This document shows, one piece after another, positions 8,462 through 17,714 of a DNA stretch of 64,000 nucleotides (its first letter is position 1; every line of letters begins with the position of its first letter). Source of the stretch: Hymenobacter siberiensis (GTDB lineage: Bacteria; Bacteroidota; Bacteroidia; Cytophagales; Hymenobacteraceae); NCBI RefSeq assembly GCF_018967845.1, contig NZ_JAHLZZ010000001.1, positions 310,001 through 374,000 on the forward strand, given 5' to 3'. The notes beneath the pieces are model-generated. The model had not been told where the DNA came from. It saw only the letters and a list, made by a program, of their open reading frames with translations, and did no database searches. A program made the translations under genes and the position numbers.

Positions 8462-9718
8462 ATGTCTGATAAACGCTCGCCCGCACTGGGCTTCATTTTC
8501 ATCACCATCCTGATTGATGTTATCGGGCTGGGCATCATCATTCCGGTGGTACCCAAGCTCATTCAGCAGCTAACGGGCGAAGGGCTGAGCCGGGCGGCGA
8601 TTTATTCGGGCTGGCTGACGTTTGCCTACGCGGCGGCGCAGTTTTGCTTCGCGCCGGTGGTGGGCGGGCTCAGCGATAAGCTGGGGCGGCGGCCGGTGCT
8701 GCTGGCCGCGCTGCTGGGTTTGGGGCTCGACTACGTATTTCTGAGTTTTGCGCCCACGCTGGCCTGGCTGTTTGTGGGGCGCGTGGTGGCGGGCATCACG
8801 GGGGCCAGCTTCACTACAGCCACGGCTTACATTGCCGATATCAGTACGCCCGAGAAGCGGGCCCAGAACTTTGGAATGGTGGGCGCGGCGTTTGGCATTG
8901 GCTTCATCATCGGGCCGGCCATTGGCGGGCTGCTGGCCGGCTACGGGGCGCGGGTACCATTTATGGCGGCGGCGGGGCTGAGCTTGTGCAATTTCCTGTA
9001 CGGCTTTTTTGTGCTGCCGGAGTCGCTGCCCCCCGACAAGCGCCGGCCGTTTCAGTGGCGACGGGCCAACCCCGTGGCCTCGCTGCTGCGGCTGGGCAAG
9101 TACCCCGCCACGCTGGGCCTGGTGGCCGCGCTGGTGCTGCTGTACCTGGCGGGCTCGGCCACGCAGTCGGTCTGGACGTTTTACACCATGCTCAAGTTTG
9201 GCTGGACCGAGCGGCTGGTGGGCATTTCGCTGGCCGTGGTGGGGCTGTGCACGGGGCTGGTGCAGGGCGGCCTGGTGCGGGTGGCCATTCCGAAGCTGGG
9301 CGCGGCCCGGGCCATCGTTATCGGGTTGCTGTGCTACACGGTGGGCTTCGTGCTGTTTGCCTTCGCCTCCCAGGGCTGGCTGATGCTCGCCTTCATTGCC
9401 CCCTATTGCCTGGGCGGCATTGCGGGGCCGGCGCTGCAAAGCACCATTTCGGGCCAGGTGCCAGCCACCGAACAGGGCGAGCTGCAGGGCGCACTCACCA
9501 GCCTCATCAGCGTAACGGGCGTAGTGGGGCCATTGATGATGAGCTACTTGTTTGGCGAATTTACCCGCAAAGGGGGCCCGGTTTATTTTCCGGGAGCGCC
9601 CTTCATGCTGGGGGCGGTACTGGCGCTGGGCAGCGTGGCGCTGGCCGTGTATTCGCTCAAAAAGCATCCACCGGTGGCCATCGGTGCGGCTGTGGCTGAG
9701 GCGATACCGGCGCACTAG
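8462..9718 (+). CDS. MFS transporter, TetA-like (TCR/Tet family)
   Basis: A 418-residue proton-coupled exporter with twelve predicted membrane segments. The N-terminal [18 protein letters not shown] and the loop 2-3 motif [14 protein letters not shown] are typical of the TCR/Tet group of the major facilitator superfamily, as is the [11 protein letters not shown] segment. Members export tetracycline or other small molecules; the substrate here is not shown. The start is set at MSDKRSP (8462); longer readings upstream lack a signal. No tetR-type repressor lies nearby. Confidence 0.88.
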   Translation: MSDKRSPALGFIFITILIDVIGLGIIIPVVPKLIQQLTGEGLSRAAIYSGWLTFAYAAAQFCFAPVVGGLSDKLGRRPVLLAALLGLGLDYVFLSFAPTLAWLFVGRVVAGITGASFTTATAYIADISTPEKRAQNFGMVGAAFGIGFIIGPAIGGLLAGYGARVPFMAAAGLSLCNFLYGFFVLPESLPPDKRRPFQWRRANPVASLLRLGKYPATLGLVAALVLLYLAGSATQSVWTFYTMLKFGWTERLVGISLAVVGLCTGLVQGGLVRVAIPKLGAARAIVIGLLCYTVGFVLFAFASQGWLMLAFIAPYCLGGIAGPALQSTISGQVPATEQGELQGALTSLISVTGVVGPLMMSYLFGEFTRKGGPVYFPGAPFMLGAVLALGSVALAVYSLKKHPPVAIGAAVAEAIPAH

Positions 9719-9781
9719 CCGCGCAACTGCCCCGCCGCAACCGCCGGATGGGCCTTACTTTACTGCTCAATCTCTTCGCCT

Positions 9782-10207
9782 ATGATGCCCGAACCTCCGC
9801 AGTCGCTGCTTCAGCTTGCCCACCGCCCCGATTTGGGCATTCTGGTGGGCCGCTGGGCGTATCAGCCAGTGCAGCCCGAACTTCCGGCGGTGTATCAGCA
9901 CGTTGAGACCGTGGCGCTGGCAGAAAACTGCCGGTTCTGGCTCCAGGATATCCGCCGCCGCACCCTCAACGACCCGCAGACGACGGCCTGGCTGCTCAAC
10001 GACTTTTTTCCCGGCATGGCCCGACGGCTGGGCGGCCGGCTGTTTGTAGCCTACCTGGTGGGGCCTACTTTGCAAGAGGCCATCCTGCAGCAGCCCGGCT
10101 ACATATCGGCCGAGGCCTATGACGGCAAGCCCTTCGCCATCTCGTTTTTTGGCGATGAGGGCGAAGCCATTCGCTGGCTGCAAATGCAGCAGAGCGGACT
10201 CTACTAA
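9782..10207 (+). CDS. SpoIIAA/STAS-like small protein
   Basis: A 141-residue soluble protein. It resembles stand-alone STAS-like proteins of Cytophagales: a first strand (GILVGRWAYQP), a central RFWLQDIRRRTLNDP, and an end FFGDEGEAIRWLQ that parallels the end of the protein at 24377-24805 (FETEETALAWLE). No phosphorylatable Ser of anti-sigma antagonists is evident. Function unknown. It stands alone between the MFS gene and its own terminator. Confidence 0.6.
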   Translation: MMPEPPQSLLQLAHRPDLGILVGRWAYQPVQPELPAVYQHVETVALAENCRFWLQDIRRRTLNDPQTTAWLLNDFFPGMARRLGGRLFVAYLVGPTLQEAILQQPGYISAEAYDGKPFAISFFGDEGEAIRWLQMQQSGLY

Positions 10208-10225
10208 TTTTTTTCAGCTTACAAG

Positions 10226-10252
10226 ACCCCTTTTTCAGCTCGAAAAAGGGGT
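10226..10252 (+). terminator. terminator after the STAS-like gene
   Basis: An 11-bp stem (10226-10236 with 10242-10252, ACCCC then T run paired to A run then GGGGT) followed by TTTT. Confidence 0.85.
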
Positions 10253-10298
10253 TTTTGCTTTACCGGAAATCTTTTTCCAGAACCAGTCGTTTCATAAT

Positions 10299-10332
10299 TA
10301 CGAAACTTTCGTAGATTTACGACATAATCGTA
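10299..10332. promoter_or_regulatory. two tandem BlaI-type operators
   Basis: Two 15-bp palindromes of the form TACGA-N5-TCGTA lie at 10299-10313 and 10318-10332, centres 19 bases apart, directly upstream of the BlaI gene (ATG 10342). A TAGATTTA at 10312-10319 could be the -7 box, so bound repressor would cover the promoter. Autoregulation through paired dyads is normal for BlaI/MecI; the sites here are read from sequence only. Confidence 0.7.
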
Positions 10333-10341
10333 TTGCTCCTA

Positions 10342-10722
10342 ATGGCCACGTCCCTCGAACGCCTCACCCAACCCGAAGAAGACGCCCTGCGCGTGCTCTG
10401 GCCGCTGCCCGCCGGCGGCTTTGTTAAAGACGTGCTCGACGGCCTGCCCGCGCCGCCCCCGCCCTACACCACGCTGGCCAGCACCCTGCGCAACCTGGAG
10501 CGCAAGGGCTACGTGCGCAGCGAAAAGCTGGGCAACTCCTACCGCTTCGTGCCCCTGATAACGGCCGACGACTACCAGCGTCGCTCGCTGGGTACACTCG
10601 TAAAGCAGCATTTTCAGAACTCCTACAAGGACCTGGTGTCGTTTTTCGCGCAGGAAAACAAGGTGAGCACCGAGGATTTGCAGGAGATTATCCGGCTCAT
10701 CGAAAGCAAAAAGGAGGATTAG
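10342..10722 (+). CDS. BlaI/MecI/CopY family transcriptional repressor
   Basis: A 126-residue repressor. The N-terminal winged helix spans about 5-75 (LTQPEEDALRVLWPLPAGGF, then YTTLASTLRNLERKGYVRSE), followed by a helical dimerisation part (LVKQHFQNSYKDLVSFFAQE). These proteins hold a peptidase-sensor operon off until cleaved by the partner BlaR1-like protease. The partner is encoded next (10725), with an AGGAGG ribosome site inside the end of this gene. Start at ATG 10342 rather than an upstream TTG because it lies just past the operators. Confidence 0.9.
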   Translation: MATSLERLTQPEEDALRVLWPLPAGGFVKDVLDGLPAPPPPYTTLASTLRNLERKGYVRSEKLGNSYRFVPLITADDYQRRSLGTLVKQHFQNSYKDLVSFFAQENKVSTEDLQEIIRLIESKKED

Positions 10723-10724
10723 CC

Positions 10725-12083
10725 ATGTCGATGTGGACGCCCATCCTGCTGTACCTGCTGAAGGCCAACGTGGCGCTACTGCTGTTTGCGGCGGCTTATT
10801 TCGGGCTGCTGCGGCGGCTCACGTTCTTCACCCTGAACCGGGCTTATCTGGTGTTTGCGCTGCTGTTTGCGGCCGGGTACCCGGCCCTGCCCCTGCCGGC
10901 GCTGCTGCCGGCCGAGGCCACTCCCACCGTAGTCTTTGCGTTGGTGGGGACTACGGGGGCCGCCCCCGGTGCCGCTCCGGCGGGGCCCGCGGCCCCAGCG
11001 GTAGATTGGGCCGCCGTGGGAGTGGCCTTGTACGCGGCGGGCGTGGCCGTGCTGCTGGCCCGGCTGCTGGGGCAGCTGCTGGCGCTGGGGCGGCTGCGAG
11101 CGCGGGCGCGGCCGGTGGTGGCCCACGGCCTGCCGGTGCGGGCGCTGGCCGAGGCCGTCAGCCCGTTTTCCTTCTGGCAAACCATTTACCTGAACCCCGC
11201 GCTGCACCCCGCCCCCGAGTTGGCCGCCGTGCTGCGCCACGAGCAGGTGCACGTACGCCAGTGGCACACCCTGGACGTGCTGCTGGCCCAGCTGGCCCTG
11301 GCAGTGGCCTGGTGCAACCCGGCGGCGTGGCTGCTGCGCCGCGCCCTGCTCGACAACCTCGAATACCTGGCCGATGAGGCCGTGCTCAAAACCGGCCTAG
11401 TTGACCGCCGCGCTTACCAATACAGCCTGCTGCGCCTCAGCCACGCAGCGGCGGCTCCTTCTCTCGTTTCCTCTTTCACATTTCCAACCCTCAAAAACCG
11501 TGTACTTATGATGAATTCTCCGGCTTCCGCATTGGCCCACTCCGGGCGCTACCTGCTGGCCCTGCCGTTGGCCTTGGGTCTGGCCGTGGGCGTGGGCGCG
11601 GTGCTGTCGCCCGCTGCCGCCGCGCCGGCAACCCTGGCGGCCGCGCCCGGCCCGGCCGTGTACTACCTCGATGGCAAGCTGAGCGACAAAGCCACGGTGG
11701 ATGCCCTTGACTCCAAAAGCATTGTTTTCATGAACGTGCTGAAGGAAGAAACGGCCCGTAAGGTATTTGGCTCGGCGACGGGCGGCGTGGTTATCGTGGT
11801 CACGAAAGCCCACGATAACGCGGCCGAGGTGCGGGCGCTGAACGACAAAATTGCCAAAGTGGCCCCGCTGGTGCCCGGCACCGAAACGAAGGCCGAAGTG
11901 AATGTACTCACGCCAACCGCCCTGGCTTACATCACCAAAACCCACCCCAACTCGCGCATCATCGGCGTTACAAAGCTGAGCTACCCCAGCACGGGAGAAG
12001 TGCGCTACAAAGTGCAGCTGGCCGAAGGCACCCGGCCGCACTACGCCTACTTTGATGAGAAAGGCAACGCGGTGAAGCCGTAA
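10725..12083 (+). CDS. BlaR1/MecR1-like M56 peptidase sensor
   Basis: A 452-residue membrane metallopeptidase. Four hydrophobic segments occur (about 6-30, 35-55, 80-110 and one near 280). The zinc motif HEQVH is at 172-176 in the cytoplasmic loop, as in BlaR1, followed by the conserved EYLADEAV. After the last span the periplasmic part has GGVVIVVTK, a plug-like motif often seen in Bacteroidota M56 proteins, instead of a penicillin-binding domain. So the signal is probably not a beta-lactam. It would cleave the BlaI-type repressor encoded directly upstream. AGGAGG at 10712-10717 precedes the ATG. A terminator follows. Confidence 0.88.
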   Translation: MSMWTPILLYLLKANVALLLFAAAYFGLLRRLTFFTLNRAYLVFALLFAAGYPALPLPALLPAEATPTVVFALVGTTGAAPGAAPAGPAAPAVDWAAVGVALYAAGVAVLLARLLGQLLALGRLRARARPVVAHGLPVRALAEAVSPFSFWQTIYLNPALHPAPELAAVLRHEQVHVRQWHTLDVLLAQLALAVAWCNPAAWLLRRALLDNLEYLADEAVLKTGLVDRRAYQYSLLRLSHAAAAPSLVSSFTFPTLKNRVLMMNSPASALAHSGRYLLALPLALGLAVGVGAVLSPAAAAPATLAAAPGPAVYYLDGKLSDKATVDALDSKSIVFMNVLKEETARKVFGSATGGVVIVVTKAHDNAAEVRALNDKIAKVAPLVPGTETKAEVNVLTPTALAYITKTHPNSRIIGVTKLSYPSTGEVRYKVQLAEGTRPHYAYFDEKGNAVKP

Positions 12084-12111
12084 TGGCCCGTTAGAAACCG
12101 CGGACCGCAAG

Positions 12112-12141
12112 AGCCGCTTCCGCAACTGGGAGCGGCTTTTT
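12112..12141 (+). terminator. terminator of the BlaI/BlaR1 operon
   Basis: AGCCGCT (12112-12118) pairs with AGCGGCT (12131-12137), followed by a T run. Confidence 0.75.
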
Positions 12142-12217
12142 CATGTCTGCCAATGAAGCTAGCGCTGTTACTTGGGCTCTTTGTTGCTCTTTTGCAGTAA
12201 CGTAACGCTTTGCTTTT

Positions 12218-14311
12218 ATGAACAACCGATACCTCTCGGCCGGAACGGCGGCCCTGCTGGCCCTGGCAGGCTGCACCAGTACCAAGCCCGCCGCCGTGAC
12301 TACGGCCGCTGCCGCGCCGGTAGCGACGGCCGCCCCAGCCCCCAAAGGCGTGGGCCTCGACATGGCCGACATTGACCGCTCGGTGAATCCGTGCGAGGAC
12401 TTCTTTCAGTTTTCGGGCGGCAACTGGCTGCGGGCCAACCCTATTCCGAGCTACGCCAGCAGCTGGGGGCCGCGCAACCTGCTGGGCAACCGCACCCAGG
12501 ATTTGCTGCGTAAGATTCTGGAGGACGCGGCGGCCAACCGCAACGCCGCGCCGGGCAGCAACGCCCAGAAAGTGGGCGACTTCTACGCCAGCGCCATGGA
12601 CACCGTGGCCATCGACCGGACCGGCCTCGCGCCGCTGAAACCGGAGCTGGACCGCGTGGCCGCCGTGCGCAACGCGACCGGCCTGCGCGCCGAAATTGTG
12701 CGCCTGCAGGAGCTGGGAGCCAGTCCGTTTTTCCGGGCCGGGGTGGACGTGGACGAGAAAAAAACCACGCAATATGCCGTGCAGATGAACCAGAGCGGCC
12801 TCACGCTGCCCAACCGCGACTTCTACTTTAAAACCGATGCCCGCACCGAGAAGGTGAAAGCCGCCTACCGCGCCTACATGACGCAGGCATTTGAGCTGCT
12901 GGGCGCGGCCCCCACCGTGGCCAAACTCGACGCGGCTACAGTGGAGCGCATTGAAACGCGCCTGGCCAAGGCCTCGCGCACGCCCGTGGAGCTGCGCGAC
13001 CCGCAGGCCAACTACAACAAGCTGACCGTGGCCGCCGCCCAACAGCGCTACCCTGTGCTCGACCCCAAGAGCCTGCTGACGGGCATGCAGCTGGGCAAGG
13101 CGCAGGAAATCATTATCGGTCAGCCGGCTTTCTTCGATGAGGTGAACGCGGTGCTGAAAACCGAAACGCTACCCGACCTCAAAACCTACCTGCGCTGGCA
13201 CCTGGTGCGCTCGGTGGCGTCGGCAATGCCCACGCCGTATGCCGAGGCGGCCTTCCGCTACAGCCAGGCCCTGACCGGGGCCAAGCAGCAGGCCCCGCGC
13301 TGGAAACGCATGCAGGCCGCCACGGACCAGAGCCTGGGCGAGGCCTTCGGGCAGCTGTACGTGGACCAGGCTTTCTCGCCCGAGGCCAAGGCCAAGGCGC
13401 TGGAAATGGTGGCCAACATCAAGGCCAGCATGGCCGAGCACATCCAGACCAACACCTGGATGAGTGCGCCCACCAAGGCCGAAGCCCTGAAAAAGCTGAA
13501 CGCGCTGCGGGTAAAAATCGGCTACCCCGATGTGTGGAAGGACTATTCGGCCCTGCCCATTGCCCGCGAGAGCTACCTGACGAATCTGCTGGCGGCCCGG
13601 CGGTGGGAAAACCGGCGCGAGGCGGCCAAGTTTGGCGGGCCCATCGACCGCAACGAGTGGGGCATGACGCCGCCCACCATCAACGCCTACTACAACCCGC
13701 CGATGAACGAAATCGTGTTTCCGGCCGGCTACCTGCAGCCTCCGTTCTTCGACCCCAAGGCCGATGATGCAATCAACTACGGGGCCATTGGCGGGGTGAT
13801 GGGCCACGAAATGACCCACGGCTTCGACGACCAGGGCCGGCAGTACGACTCCGAAGGCAACCTGCGCGACTGGTGGACGCCGGCCGACGCGGCCGAGTTC
13901 ACGCAGCGCGCCGCCATTGTGGGCAAGCAATACAGCGCCTTCTCGCCCCTCGATTCGGTGCACGTGAATGGCCAACTCACGATGGGCGAAAATCTGGCCG
14001 ATTTCGCCGGCCTCACCGTGGTGTACGGGGCCCTGGAGAAGCAATTGCAGCAGCGCTACGGCAGCGGCCCGCGCCCCAGCTACGACGGCTTCACGCCCGA
14101 GCAGCGCTACTTCCTGAGCTGGGCCCAGCTGCGCCGCCAGAATATTCGCCCCGAGGCCCTGCGCCAGCAAATTGCCACCGACCCGCACTCGCCCGGCCAG
14201 TACCGCACCATCGGCCCGCTGATGAATATGCCGCAGTTTCAGCAGGCCTTTGGCTGCCCCGAAGGAAGCAAGATGACCCGCAGCACGGCCGACCGCGCCG
14301 TGATTTGGTAA
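12218..14311 (+). CDS. M13 family zinc metallopeptidase lipoprotein (PepO/neprilysin-like)
   Basis: A 697-residue lipoprotein endopeptidase. The signal ends in lipobox LAGC (Cys 19). The mature N-terminal domain has DRSVNPCEDFFQFSGGNW, typical of M13. The zinc site is HEMTH at 530-534 (in VMGHEMTHGFDD), the third ligand is in ENLADFAG, and the C-terminus ends in the usual VIW after CPEGSKM. Full family length. It degrades peptides in the periplasm or at the cell surface. It is transcribed alone, 134 bases after the BlaR1-like gene. Confidence 0.95.
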   Translation: MNNRYLSAGTAALLALAGCTSTKPAAVTTAAAAPVATAAPAPKGVGLDMADIDRSVNPCEDFFQFSGGNWLRANPIPSYASSWGPRNLLGNRTQDLLRKILEDAAANRNAAPGSNAQKVGDFYASAMDTVAIDRTGLAPLKPELDRVAAVRNATGLRAEIVRLQELGASPFFRAGVDVDEKKTTQYAVQMNQSGLTLPNRDFYFKTDARTEKVKAAYRAYMTQAFELLGAAPTVAKLDAATVERIETRLAKASRTPVELRDPQANYNKLTVAAAQQRYPVLDPKSLLTGMQLGKAQEIIIGQPAFFDEVNAVLKTETLPDLKTYLRWHLVRSVASAMPTPYAEAAFRYSQALTGAKQQAPRWKRMQAATDQSLGEAFGQLYVDQAFSPEAKAKALEMVANIKASMAEHIQTNTWMSAPTKAEALKKLNALRVKIGYPDVWKDYSALPIARESYLTNLLAARRWENRREAAKFGGPIDRNEWGMTPPTINAYYNPPMNEIVFPAGYLQPPFFDPKADDAINYGAIGGVMGHEMTHGFDDQGRQYDSEGNLRDWWTPADAAEFTQRAAIVGKQYSAFSPLDSVHVNGQLTMGENLADFAGLTVVYGALEKQLQQRYGSGPRPSYDGFTPEQRYFLSWAQLRRQNIRPEALRQQIATDPHSPGQYRTIGPLMNMPQFQQAFGCPEGSKMTRSTADRAVIW

Positions 14312-14323
14312 TCAACCGCTGCC

Positions 14324-14447
14324 GCGCGTCTGCGACGCGCTGCCGCCTGGCTTCCAGCCTGTGACTCGGGCATTGAAGCCGTTGCCGAACGCAGCCTTTA
14401 CCCGAGCCGCAGGCTCGGAACCAGTGGGCAGCGCGTCGCAGACGCGC
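14324..14447. repeat. inverted repeat with 21-bp perfect arms
   Basis: 14324-14344 is the exact reverse complement of 14427-14447 (GCGTCTGCGACGCGC core). Between them is a smaller hairpin around GAGCC/GGCTC. It starts 13 bases after the peptidase stop. Probably a palindromic repetitive element. Confidence 0.8.
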
Positions 14448-14476
14448 GCCAGCGGGGATGCCTGATTATCGTTCGC

Positions 14477-14512
14477 AAAGAAGCTCCGGTGCCCACGCAT
14501 CGGAGCTTCTTT
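14477..14512. terminator. bidirectional terminator
   Basis: AAAGAAGCTCCG (14477-14488) and CGGAGCTTCTTT (14501-14512) form a 12-bp stem with T-rich ends on both strands, before the T9SS protein gene. Confidence 0.75.
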
Positions 14513-14563
14513 ATGCTGCTATACTTACCCCGGCATTCTACCAATGGCACACCATTCCTTTTC

Positions 14564-16291
14564 ATGAAACACCTTTCCTCTCTGCTACGCGGCGGCCTCT
14601 CTGCTGCGCTTTTGGTTCTTATGTGGCTGGCGGGGCCGGCGGCGCGGGCGCAGGCCCCGGCCTGGCAGTCACTCATAACCCCGAGCCAGGCGGCAGGCTA
14701 TAATGGTTCTGGAACAAGCGCCACGGCGACCGATGCCAGCGGCAATGTATTTGTGGTGGGCAGCTTTACCGGCACGGTCAGCTTTGGTACCACCACCCTC
14801 ACTAGCGCCGGGGGCAGCGATGCCTTTGTAGCCAAGTGGAGCCCGACCACGGCCACATTCATGTGGGCCCAGCGCATAGGCGGGCCTAACCTGGACGGGG
14901 CAGTGGCCGTGGCGGTGGCCGGTACCGGCGTGTACGTGGCCGGGGATTTTTCAAGTACAGCCAGCTTCGGCGGACAGGCCCTGACCAGCGCGGGCGGTAC
15001 CGATGCGTATGTGGCCAAGCTCACGGACCTGGGTGCCACCGGCACGTTTGTCTGGGTGCAACGCGCCGGCGGCTTCTCCGACGACCGCGCCACCGACCTA
15101 GCCCGCACCGGGGCCGACCTGTACGTGGCGGGGTCGTTTTCGGGCACCGACGCCAGCTTTGGCACTCGAACCCTGCTGAACAGCGGGGGTGCCGATGCTT
15201 TTGTGGCCAAGCTCACGGACCTGGGCACCGCCAGCACGTTTGTCTGGGCGCAACGGGCCGGGGGCACGGGCGTCGACGGCGCATGGGCCGTGGCTGCCAG
15301 CGGTACCAATGTGTACCTCGCGGGCTATTTCAACAGCGCCTCGGCCAGCTTTGGCAGCACGCAGCTCAGCATTGGCAGCCCGGGCGGGAACAACTACGAT
15401 GGCTTCGTGGCTAAGCTCACGGACCAGGGCGCAACGGGCAGCTTTGTGTGGGCGCAGGCGGCCGGCGGCACCGGGCGCGACGAGGCCTGGGCCGTGGCCG
15501 TGAACGGGGCCAATGTGTACGTGGCCGGCTACTTTGCGGGAGCAGCCTGCTTCGGCAGCACCACGCTCACCAGCGCCGGGGGCTACGATGCCTTCGTGGC
15601 CAAGCTCACCGATGCTGGCCCTACCGGCGGCTACGCATGGGCCCAGCGGGCCGGCGGCACCGGCGATGACCAAGCCCAGGCCCTGGTGGTGGCAGGCACT
15701 GCCGTGTACATGGCCGGCGGCTTCGATAGCCCCACGGCCACGTTCGGCCCCAACACCTTGACCAATGCCGGCGTGGTAGCCTCCGATGTCTTTGTTGGCC
15801 GCCTCACCGATGCCGGCCCTACCAGCAACTTTGCCTGGGCCCAACAAGCCGGCGGCACCAGCAGCGATAATGCGACTGCGCTGTGGATAAGCGGCCAGCA
15901 GCTGCTGGTGGGCGGTTCGGCCAGGCCCCCGGCCAGCTTCGGCAGCTTCGCCATTCCCGGCCCTAGCGGTTCCCCGGAGAGCACCAGCTTCCTGGCCTCC
16001 CTCACAGACCCCACCCTCACCGCCACCATGGCCGCACAAGGCACCCTGAGTTTCTCCCTGGCTCCCAACCCTGCCCGCGCCGCCACCACCCTCACGATGC
16101 CCGGCGTGCCCGGCACCGCCACGGCCATTCTCACCCTGCGCGATGCCCTGGGCCGGGCGGTGCAGACGACCATCGTGACGCTGCCCACCGCCGGCCTACG
16201 CCACGAGCTTAGCCTTACCGGGCTGCCCGCCGGCATCTACGCCGTGCAGGCCGGCAAGGCCATGGCTGCCCGCCGTCTGGTGGTGGAGTAA
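14564..16291 (+). CDS. secreted beta-propeller-like repeat protein with T9SS sorting domain
   Basis: A 575-residue secreted protein. A signal peptide (MKHLSSLLRGGLSAALLV, cleaved near ARAQA) is followed by about seven repeats of 55-60 residues, each with a variant of VYVAGxF, ASFGxxxL, GGxDAFVAKL and FVWAQRAGG, as in SBBP-type beta-propeller repeats. The last 80 residues are a type IX secretion C-terminal domain (FSLAPNPA, LPAGIYAVQ, RRLVVE). It is probably exported through the T9SS and anchored or released at the surface. The ligand is unknown. Start chosen at the Met opening the signal peptide. Confidence 0.85.
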   Translation: MKHLSSLLRGGLSAALLVLMWLAGPAARAQAPAWQSLITPSQAAGYNGSGTSATATDASGNVFVVGSFTGTVSFGTTTLTSAGGSDAFVAKWSPTTATFMWAQRIGGPNLDGAVAVAVAGTGVYVAGDFSSTASFGGQALTSAGGTDAYVAKLTDLGATGTFVWVQRAGGFSDDRATDLARTGADLYVAGSFSGTDASFGTRTLLNSGGADAFVAKLTDLGTASTFVWAQRAGGTGVDGAWAVAASGTNVYLAGYFNSASASFGSTQLSIGSPGGNNYDGFVAKLTDQGATGSFVWAQAAGGTGRDEAWAVAVNGANVYVAGYFAGAACFGSTTLTSAGGYDAFVAKLTDAGPTGGYAWAQRAGGTGDDQAQALVVAGTAVYMAGGFDSPTATFGPNTLTNAGVVASDVFVGRLTDAGPTSNFAWAQQAGGTSSDNATALWISGQQLLVGGSARPPASFGSFAIPGPSGSPESTSFLASLTDPTLTATMAAQGTLSFSLAPNPARAATTLTMPGVPGTATAILTLRDALGRAVQTTIVTLPTAGLRHELSLTGLPAGIYAVQAGKAMAARRLVVE

Positions 16292-16292
16292 G

Positions 16293-16440
16293 GCCGTCAT
16301 TGCGAGCGCAGCGACGCAATGACGGCCTCTTTTACGCGACAAGCCCCGACACGATGCAGTGCCGGGGCTTGTCGCGTAAAAGAGCGTCTGGTGTTCACAG
16401 GACGGATTGCCACGCTTCACTGCGTTCCGCTCGCAATGAC
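16293..16440. repeat. nested hairpin repeats
   Basis: Three nested inverted repeats: 16293-16304 with 16315-16326 (12 bp); 16327-16348 with 16363-16384 (22 bp, perfect); and an outer GTCATTGCGAGCG (about 16296-16308) matched by CGCTCGCAATGAC ending at 16440. It fills the space between the convergent T9SS gene and the aromatic operon and may end both transcripts. Confidence 0.8.
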
Positions 16441-16446
16441 AGGTGC

Positions 16447-17529
16447 CTACCCTTCCATCACCTTATTCTGGCGGCTGATGGATTCCAGGTGCACGGCGGC
16501 CAGGTACTGCTCCACGAAATCAGTGGTGAGGCCCACTGATGCGCCCTGGCGCTGGGCGCGTTCCAGCACCTCGTTCCAGCGGCTGGTCTGGAGGATGGTG
16601 ATGTCGTTTTCCTTCTTGTACAGACCAATTTTTTCGGCCACGGCCATTCGGCGGCCCAGCAGCTGCATCACCTCGGCATCGAGCTGATTGATTTGTTCGC
16701 GCAGGCCGGTGAGGGCCGAAAGGAATTCCTGCGCGTTGGTGGTTTCGTGCCGCCACACCAGGTTCTGAATCAGGTCGCGCAGCACTTCCGGAATGATTTG
16801 CTGCTTGGCATCGCTCCAGGCATTGTCGGGGTCGATGTGGCTTTCAATCATGTTGCCATCGAAGCCCAGGTTGAGGGCCTGCTGGGCCACGGCCGCCAGC
16901 GTATCGCGCCGGCCGCAGATGTGGCTGGGGTCGCAGAGCAGCGGCATTTCGGGCATCCGGCGCTTCATCTCAATGGGCAGGTGCCACATCGGCGCGTTGC
17001 GGAAGTCGGTGTTGCCGTAGCTCGAAAAACCCCGGTGAATGAGGCCGACGTGCGTGAGGCCGGCCTTTTGCAGGCGCTCCACGGCGCCCACCCACAGCTC
17101 CAGCTCGGGGTGAATGGGGTTTTTCACCAGCACCGGCACGTCCACGCCGCGCAGCACGTTGGCAATTTCCTGCACCGAAAACGGGTTGCCCGTGGTGCGT
17201 GCGCCCACCCATAGGATGTCCACGCCGAAGGCCAGGCAGTCTTCTACGTGCTTGGCCGTGGCCACTTCCACGGCAATGGGCAGGCCGGTCAGCTCACTGG
17301 CCTTCTTGAGCCAGGGCAGCCCCTTGGTGCCCACGCCCTCGAAGCCGCCGGGCTTGGTGCGGGGTTTCCAGATGCCGGCGCGCAGGGCCTGCACCTTGCC
17401 GGTAGCAGCCAGCCGCTGGCAGGTTTCGAGCACCTGCTCCTCGGTTTCGGCCGAGCATGGGCCGGAAATGAGGTAGGGCTTGTCGTCGGGCTGACGATTG
17501 AAGAGGGCGGATTTCATGGTTGGGTTCAT
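16447..17529 (-). CDS. bifunctional DAHP synthase / chorismate mutase
   Basis: A 360-residue fusion. Residues about 10-265 form a type I 3-deoxy-7-phosphoheptulonate synthase of the single-domain kind (LISGPCSAETEEQVLE, then RAGIWKPRTKPGGFEG, then CDPSHICGRRD). Residues about 270-355 form an AroQ-type chorismate mutase (LREQINQLDAEVMQLLGRRM, VAEKIGLYKKEN). It feeds erythrose 4-phosphate and PEP into the shikimate pathway and turns chorismate into prephenate, the substrate of the two neighbours. Last gene of the aromatic operon. The Met at residue 5 is an alternative start. The mutase domain probably also mediates feedback control. Confidence 0.93.
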   Translation of the reverse strand: MNPTMKSALFNRQPDDKPYLISGPCSAETEEQVLETCQRLAATGKVQALRAGIWKPRTKPGGFEGVGTKGLPWLKKASELTGLPIAVEVATAKHVEDCLAFGVDILWVGARTTGNPFSVQEIANVLRGVDVPVLVKNPIHPELELWVGAVERLQKAGLTHVGLIHRGFSSYGNTDFRNAPMWHLPIEMKRRMPEMPLLCDPSHICGRRDTLAAVAQQALNLGFDGNMIESHIDPDNAWSDAKQQIIPEVLRDLIQNLVWRHETTNAQEFLSALTGLREQINQLDAEVMQLLGRRMAVAEKIGLYKKENDITILQTSRWNEVLERAQRQGASVGLTTDFVEQYLAAVHLESISRQNKVMEG

Positions 17530-17566
17530 GGTATTGCTTTTTTAGTGTTGATTGATTTTAGCTGTC

Positions 17567-17687
17567 GAAGCTGTTTAGAAAGTCCCCGAACGGTCATGCA
17601 GCGCGCAGCGAAGCATCTTTACCTCGGAAGTAATCAGATTAAGTATTGAGATAGAGATGCTTCAATTGCGCTCAGCATGACGTTATT
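17567..17687. repeat. chimeric hairpin repeat
   Basis: The left part (GAAGCTGTTTAGAAAGTCCC, on to GGTCATGC, 17567-17600) matches the repeats at 35391 and 39576. The right part (GTCATGCAGCGC and AAGCATCTTT, with its inverse ending GCTCAGCATGAC near 17681) belongs to the family at 28625 and 30753. So it appears to join two families. Confidence 0.7.
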
Positions 17688-17714
17688 TTTCTTCGTTCTC
17701 TTTTTTAAATCCTC

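Noticed and set aside
8570-9715. Long minus-strand frame opposite the MFS gene
   Set aside because: His/Arg/Gln-rich composition typical of the antisense of a GC-rich gene; the plus-strand frame has clear MFS motifs.
9782-10207. True anti-anti-sigma factor
   Set aside because: No conserved phosphorylation Ser and no partner kinase or phosphatase nearby, so only the fold is suggested.
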